From contig JALPQD010000225.1 of assembly GCA_023101885.1 (NCBI GenBank), positions 2,480,001 through 2,544,000 on the forward strand: a DNA stretch of 64,000 nt, in the 5' to 3' direction. The stretch's first letter is position 1. Each line of letters begins with the position of its first letter. Positions 60,311 through 64,000 of the stretch are shown piece by piece. Made by a program: the position numbers and the translations under genes. The stretch comes from Typhlomys cinereus (lineage: Eukaryota; Chordata; Mammalia; Rodentia; Platacanthomyidae). The notes under the pieces were generated by a model, which saw nothing but the letters and a program-made list of their open reading frames with translations, was not told where the DNA came from and ran no database searches.

Positions 60311-61120
60311 AGCAGGTTTAGACATAATGATGGGCAAGCAGATTGGTGGCCTAACAAAGACAAAAAAAAAAAAAAACGACAGAGTTTGTTGATACTTTAT
60401 TAAAACAAAAAGCAAATCAATTCAATAAGAAAAGCATAACCACAAAATATACCAGACTAGAAAAAGCAAGTATTCATTTTGAAAAATGAATTCAACTCCT
60501 ATATCAGTGCACATGTAAGAATTATTTGCCATAGAGTATAGACCTAAATGTAAATAAAATAATTAAAAATAATAATACCTTTAACTCAAAATTCTTCGAT
60601 AACACACAAAAACTAACAATAGAAAAATTAAATTATATTTCATCATGTTTGAAGTTTTCACATATTCAAAACCATTTTAAGGAAATGAAAGTGAGCTCCA
60701 GAATAAGCAATAGTATCTGTAATATGAACAAAGGTATGCAAGCAACTCTATAATAGAAAGATGTCTGAACAAAGGCTTTTAGACAAAATTATTTTTTAAA
60801 AAGTATTTACAAGCTTCAAGAAAAACCAAAGCATCGATTAAAAATGAGCAAAACATTTCAATGCATATGTATTAAGTATATGCAAATAGTTCAAGATTGA
60901 TTCATAATCAGGGAAATTACAAATAAAATCAAAATTATGTAGCTTTGTAGAATTTTTAAAAATATCAATGTCATCAAATGCACGGATGTTCAGTATCTCA
61001 TGGTCAGGTGGAAGTATCAAATAATAGGACCATCTTAACAAAGAACATAAAAACTTCTTATAAGGTACATGTATGCATGAATTATGAACTATGGATAATT
61101 TCACTTCAAGATATTTAAAC
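60311..61120. other. Unassigned AT-rich sequence
   Basis: A run of A lies at 60362-60376. No gene or repeat recognised. Confidence 0.35.
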
Positions 61121-61233
61121 AGGGATGGATGACAGGACCTTGGAAATACCCAAGGAAAGCAATAAGGAGATAGAGCAATCCAAGATGATTCTAGATGTCG
61201 TAGTTGGATCTCCACAATTACACACATTGACAT

Positions 61234-61270
<37 letters not shown>
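61121..61270 (+). mobile_element. Older tRNA-derived SINE, 5'-truncated
   Basis: Matches the 3' half of the older copy at 21624-21937 ('gcaataaggagatagagcaatccaagatgattct', then 'gatctccacaattacacac') and ends in a (CA)n run at 61235-61269. The tRNA-like head is missing. Confidence 0.75.
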
Positions 61271-61271
<1 letters not shown>

Positions 61272-61464
61272 ATTTGCACAAAAGAATTAAAACTAACCCA
61301 CTGCAAGAATGTTCCTAAATAGCCTAATCTTCAAAAACTGAAGCACAAGAGATATCTCCTTTGTCATCATGGACAGAAACACTGATAACCGTGGTACATT
61401 AACACAGTTGAGTATCATCAGAGCTATTTGTTTAATGAAAGGTAGGGGCACAAAAGAACACACA

Positions 61465-61465
<1 letters not shown>

Positions 61466-61512
<47 letters not shown>
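61466..61512. repeat. (TG)n microsatellite
   Basis: About 47 bp of TG units on the plus strand, about 200 bp right of a (CA)n run at 61235-61269. No attached SINE is visible. Confidence 0.95.
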
Positions 61513-61518
<6 letters not shown>

Positions 61519-64000
61519 TTACAGGGCTGGAAAGCAAGAGAAACTGACCTGTGTAACAAAAATCAGATATTTCTTAGCTATGGACAATTGCTAGGAAAAA
61601 GACTGGCAACCTCAGGATATAGTTCTGAAGGGACGGAAATTCCTGCTTTGTTTTGAAAAATGGATACATACTTCCTATCAGCTATTATGAGTGATGAACT
61701 TTTAAGATTTGTCACTTACAAACAAATTTACACAATGAAATATTTCATTAACACAGCCCTACCTATGTCTGTTCTGATTACTGCAGCAAACTCCCAGACT
61801 GCGGGTGGAAAGAGCAAACCATAAATCTATGTCCCCTGATGCTTGGAGTAAGAGCTTCAATACATTAGTTGGGGGAGTTGTAAAAGCAGTCCATATTAAA
61901 TTTCAGGGAATCTTTTTTTCTTTTAAATATCTGAATTTATTTCAAAGATAATTTTTCTAAATTTTGTGGTACTGTTTTTCATAGAATATGAAATTACATG
62001 CAAGAAATAAAGATTTTATACCTGCAAATATACCTAAAGTATAGTTTCACAAGCCATTTTTATAACAATTTTTCCAATGCAAAGTAGACAGCAGCAGTAA
62101 ACTTAGCAAATAGTAAGGTCAATAAAACCAGCTGAAAAGACCTATGATGCTAAAGTAGCAAATGGTAAAACAAGCCAGCCACCAGCAGCAGTGAGAACCT
62201 TCTTTTTGAGAAACACAAAAAAAGACATGTGTATAATGAAAAATAATGACTTAATCAAATGTCATACTGAAAAAGTAAAGCAAAGTAATTCTATGAGATG
62301 AATGTTTTAGAAGAAAAATTAATAGGAAGAAATGTACAGGCTACTTCTTGCTCCAAAAATAGATCTGAATTTGAGGAAAATAACCATTGTCCTGTACTGT
62401 ATATCAGATATTCAGGTCACACACCACAAGGCTGAAAATATGACAAGGATCTTTATACTTAGCTTACTATGTCTTTCCCAGGAAATGTTTTTCTTTTCTT
62501 TCCTGCTGGTGGCCAGCAAATTAAAGGCCACTTGTATACTTATGATGTGGTCAATGGTGTGAAACAAACGAAGGCACATATAAGGATATCAGTATGGCTC
62601 TCATTTAGGCTTAATGTGCTTCATGCGTGTGTTGTCCACAATAAATCAGCATCATTTCCAAGAATCTCTTTGATGAAAAGTTTCATAAGTAGTGATGATG
62701 TTTAACTAAGCCTTCTCCTCTGCTTTATGGCCCATTGTTTTTTCCTCTAGTTTGATGTCACCTCAGAAGTTGTTTCTGTTCATTAGAAGTTCTGCTAGCA
62801 TTTTCATTTAACAGAAAATCCAGTTTGGGAATCTGCAACATTTCTGATATTGTTTTCCTGAAAATAAAGGAAGTATCTAGGAATGAGAAAACATATTTTA
62901 TTGTTGGGTTGTTCAGCATGCACACCCAAATATTTGAGGGGTGGCAAAATCACATGGAAAATAATTGAAATTACTGTTTTCTCATGACACTTGAATAGTC
63001 TTATTAGAATTTCTCTATAAAGGCTGTCTAATTAATAAACAAGTCTACTGTCTAGCAACATTTTCTTCAACCCTCTGTAGGGTTCCAGCATCTAATAGTC
63101 CATGCAGTAAATCACAGGAATTAACAACAGTTTAATATGCATACCAGATACTTCTATAGCCCATCCAAATTACTTAGCAAGGCTGTCCTAATTTCCCTGA
63201 CTTCATCTAAGAATTCACTTCTTTTCCCCAAATCTTGGAGCTTTCTTTATTCCCTGAATGACAGTCGGCAAGTGTCAGGCGTTAATGACTCCAGGAGCAG
63301 TCTTCCACCGATGACAGTGAGCTAATATCCCAACACCCAGAATTTCGGGGAATTGTCTCCACCCTCACTCTCCCCACCTAGATTTCTGCAGGATCACTTC
63401 TTAAGCGGGCTTGATATTCCTTCTGTTTTGCTTTTGGAGGTCTCTGCTTTGCTTTTGGAGGTCTGGTGATATTATGAAACTGTTATTCTGCAACTGTTTA
63501 GAGATTCATTTTTCACAAGTAAGTCAATCAGAACTTCTTTATTTTAGATATAAAACTGATACTTTGAAAGGCTATACTAAAACTTTATCCCAAGAGACAG
63601 GATTGCAAAAGGTTTTCAAGAGATTAGATTTTAATACAAATTTAACATGACATACACGATAACTTTTCCATTATTGCATTTGAAAGTTGTCATCTAGATG
63701 TCTATCTGGGGGCCCACTAACTTAGAGAATAATCCTCCTAGCTCCTGTCTGGGTAGTTGTAAACATTGGTATTAGTATTCTGAGGAAAGGGCGCTTCTAG
63801 GTAATGTAATCTTCCTGTTTTGACTGTACCCTTTGCTTAAACAATTTTGAACCTCAGAGTCTTGAGATTCTATTCCCATTTTCGTTGACTATAAATTTCG
63901 TGTAGTTATTTTCAGGGAGAAGAGAAAGTAGCTTTTGAAGAAGAAACTGCAACAGCACTCACTACTTGCTTATGTGTGCTGAGTACATAAAAACTTCTCC
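61513..64000. other. Unassigned sequence to window end, no gene recognised
   Basis: About 2.5 kb, mostly AT-rich. Open frames are at most 95 codons and carry no recognisable domain. A slightly GC-richer patch lies at 63220-63410. A 20-base doubled unit ('gcttttggaggtctctgctt' and its neighbour) lies at 63430-63465. Confidence 0.4.

Overview
This window is mammalian nuclear DNA from a rodent. Almost everything that can be named in it is a mobile element. I found no host protein-coding gene, no structural RNA gene and no CRISPR array. The rodent call rests on degenerate B1, B1-ID-like and B4 SINEs and on many LINE-1 copies with rodent-type 3' UTRs. The most active SINE here is a tRNA-derived family of about 280-350 bp. 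Its head resembles the B2/ID superfamily, but its body is unlike mouse or rat B2. That suggests a rodent outside the mouse/rat group (a dipodoid or geomyoid, for example). The species is an inference, not something I can prove.

Layout. 1-1130: truncated SINE, old L1 scrap and unassigned sequence. 1139-8080: a nearly full-length minus-strand L1 (L1-B) with 5' UTR, ORF1, ORF2 and 3' UTR, broken by frameshifts and by a SINE in ORF2. 8100-14660: mostly unassigned sequence with old B1-type SINEs, a probable solo LTR (11649-12010) and an old LTR-like repeat (about 14003-14295). 14671-15158: a minus-strand LTR-like element with a CRE site. 16155-18288: a complete but deleted betaretrovirus-like endogenous element (two LTRs, Lys-type primer site, short gag remnant, 6-bp target duplication). 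18289-27936: unassigned DNA carrying SINEs and B4/B1 copies. 27937-33950: a decayed minus-strand L1 (L1-D) invaded by a younger L1 with a 5' inversion (L1-E, 29904-31356). 34170-40111: a decayed plus-strand L1 (L1-F) with two SINEs. 40430-41215: L1 3' UTR fragment. 42590-52197: a decayed plus-strand L1 (L1-H) carrying two SINEs and a 2.5-kb composite insertion (46194-48672). 52198-60310: a SINE and four L1 pieces in both orientations. 60311-64000: mostly unassigned sequence with two microsatellites.

How the parts relate. The SINEs have A-rich tails and 10-19 bp target duplications, as expected if L1 machinery mobilises them. The six SINEs inside or at the edge of L1 copies all share their host's orientation. 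Nesting gives a relative order: old L1 copies (D, F, H) first, then L1-E, the composite insertion and the young SINEs. All L1 reading frames seen here are broken, so no copy in this window looks able to supply active protein.
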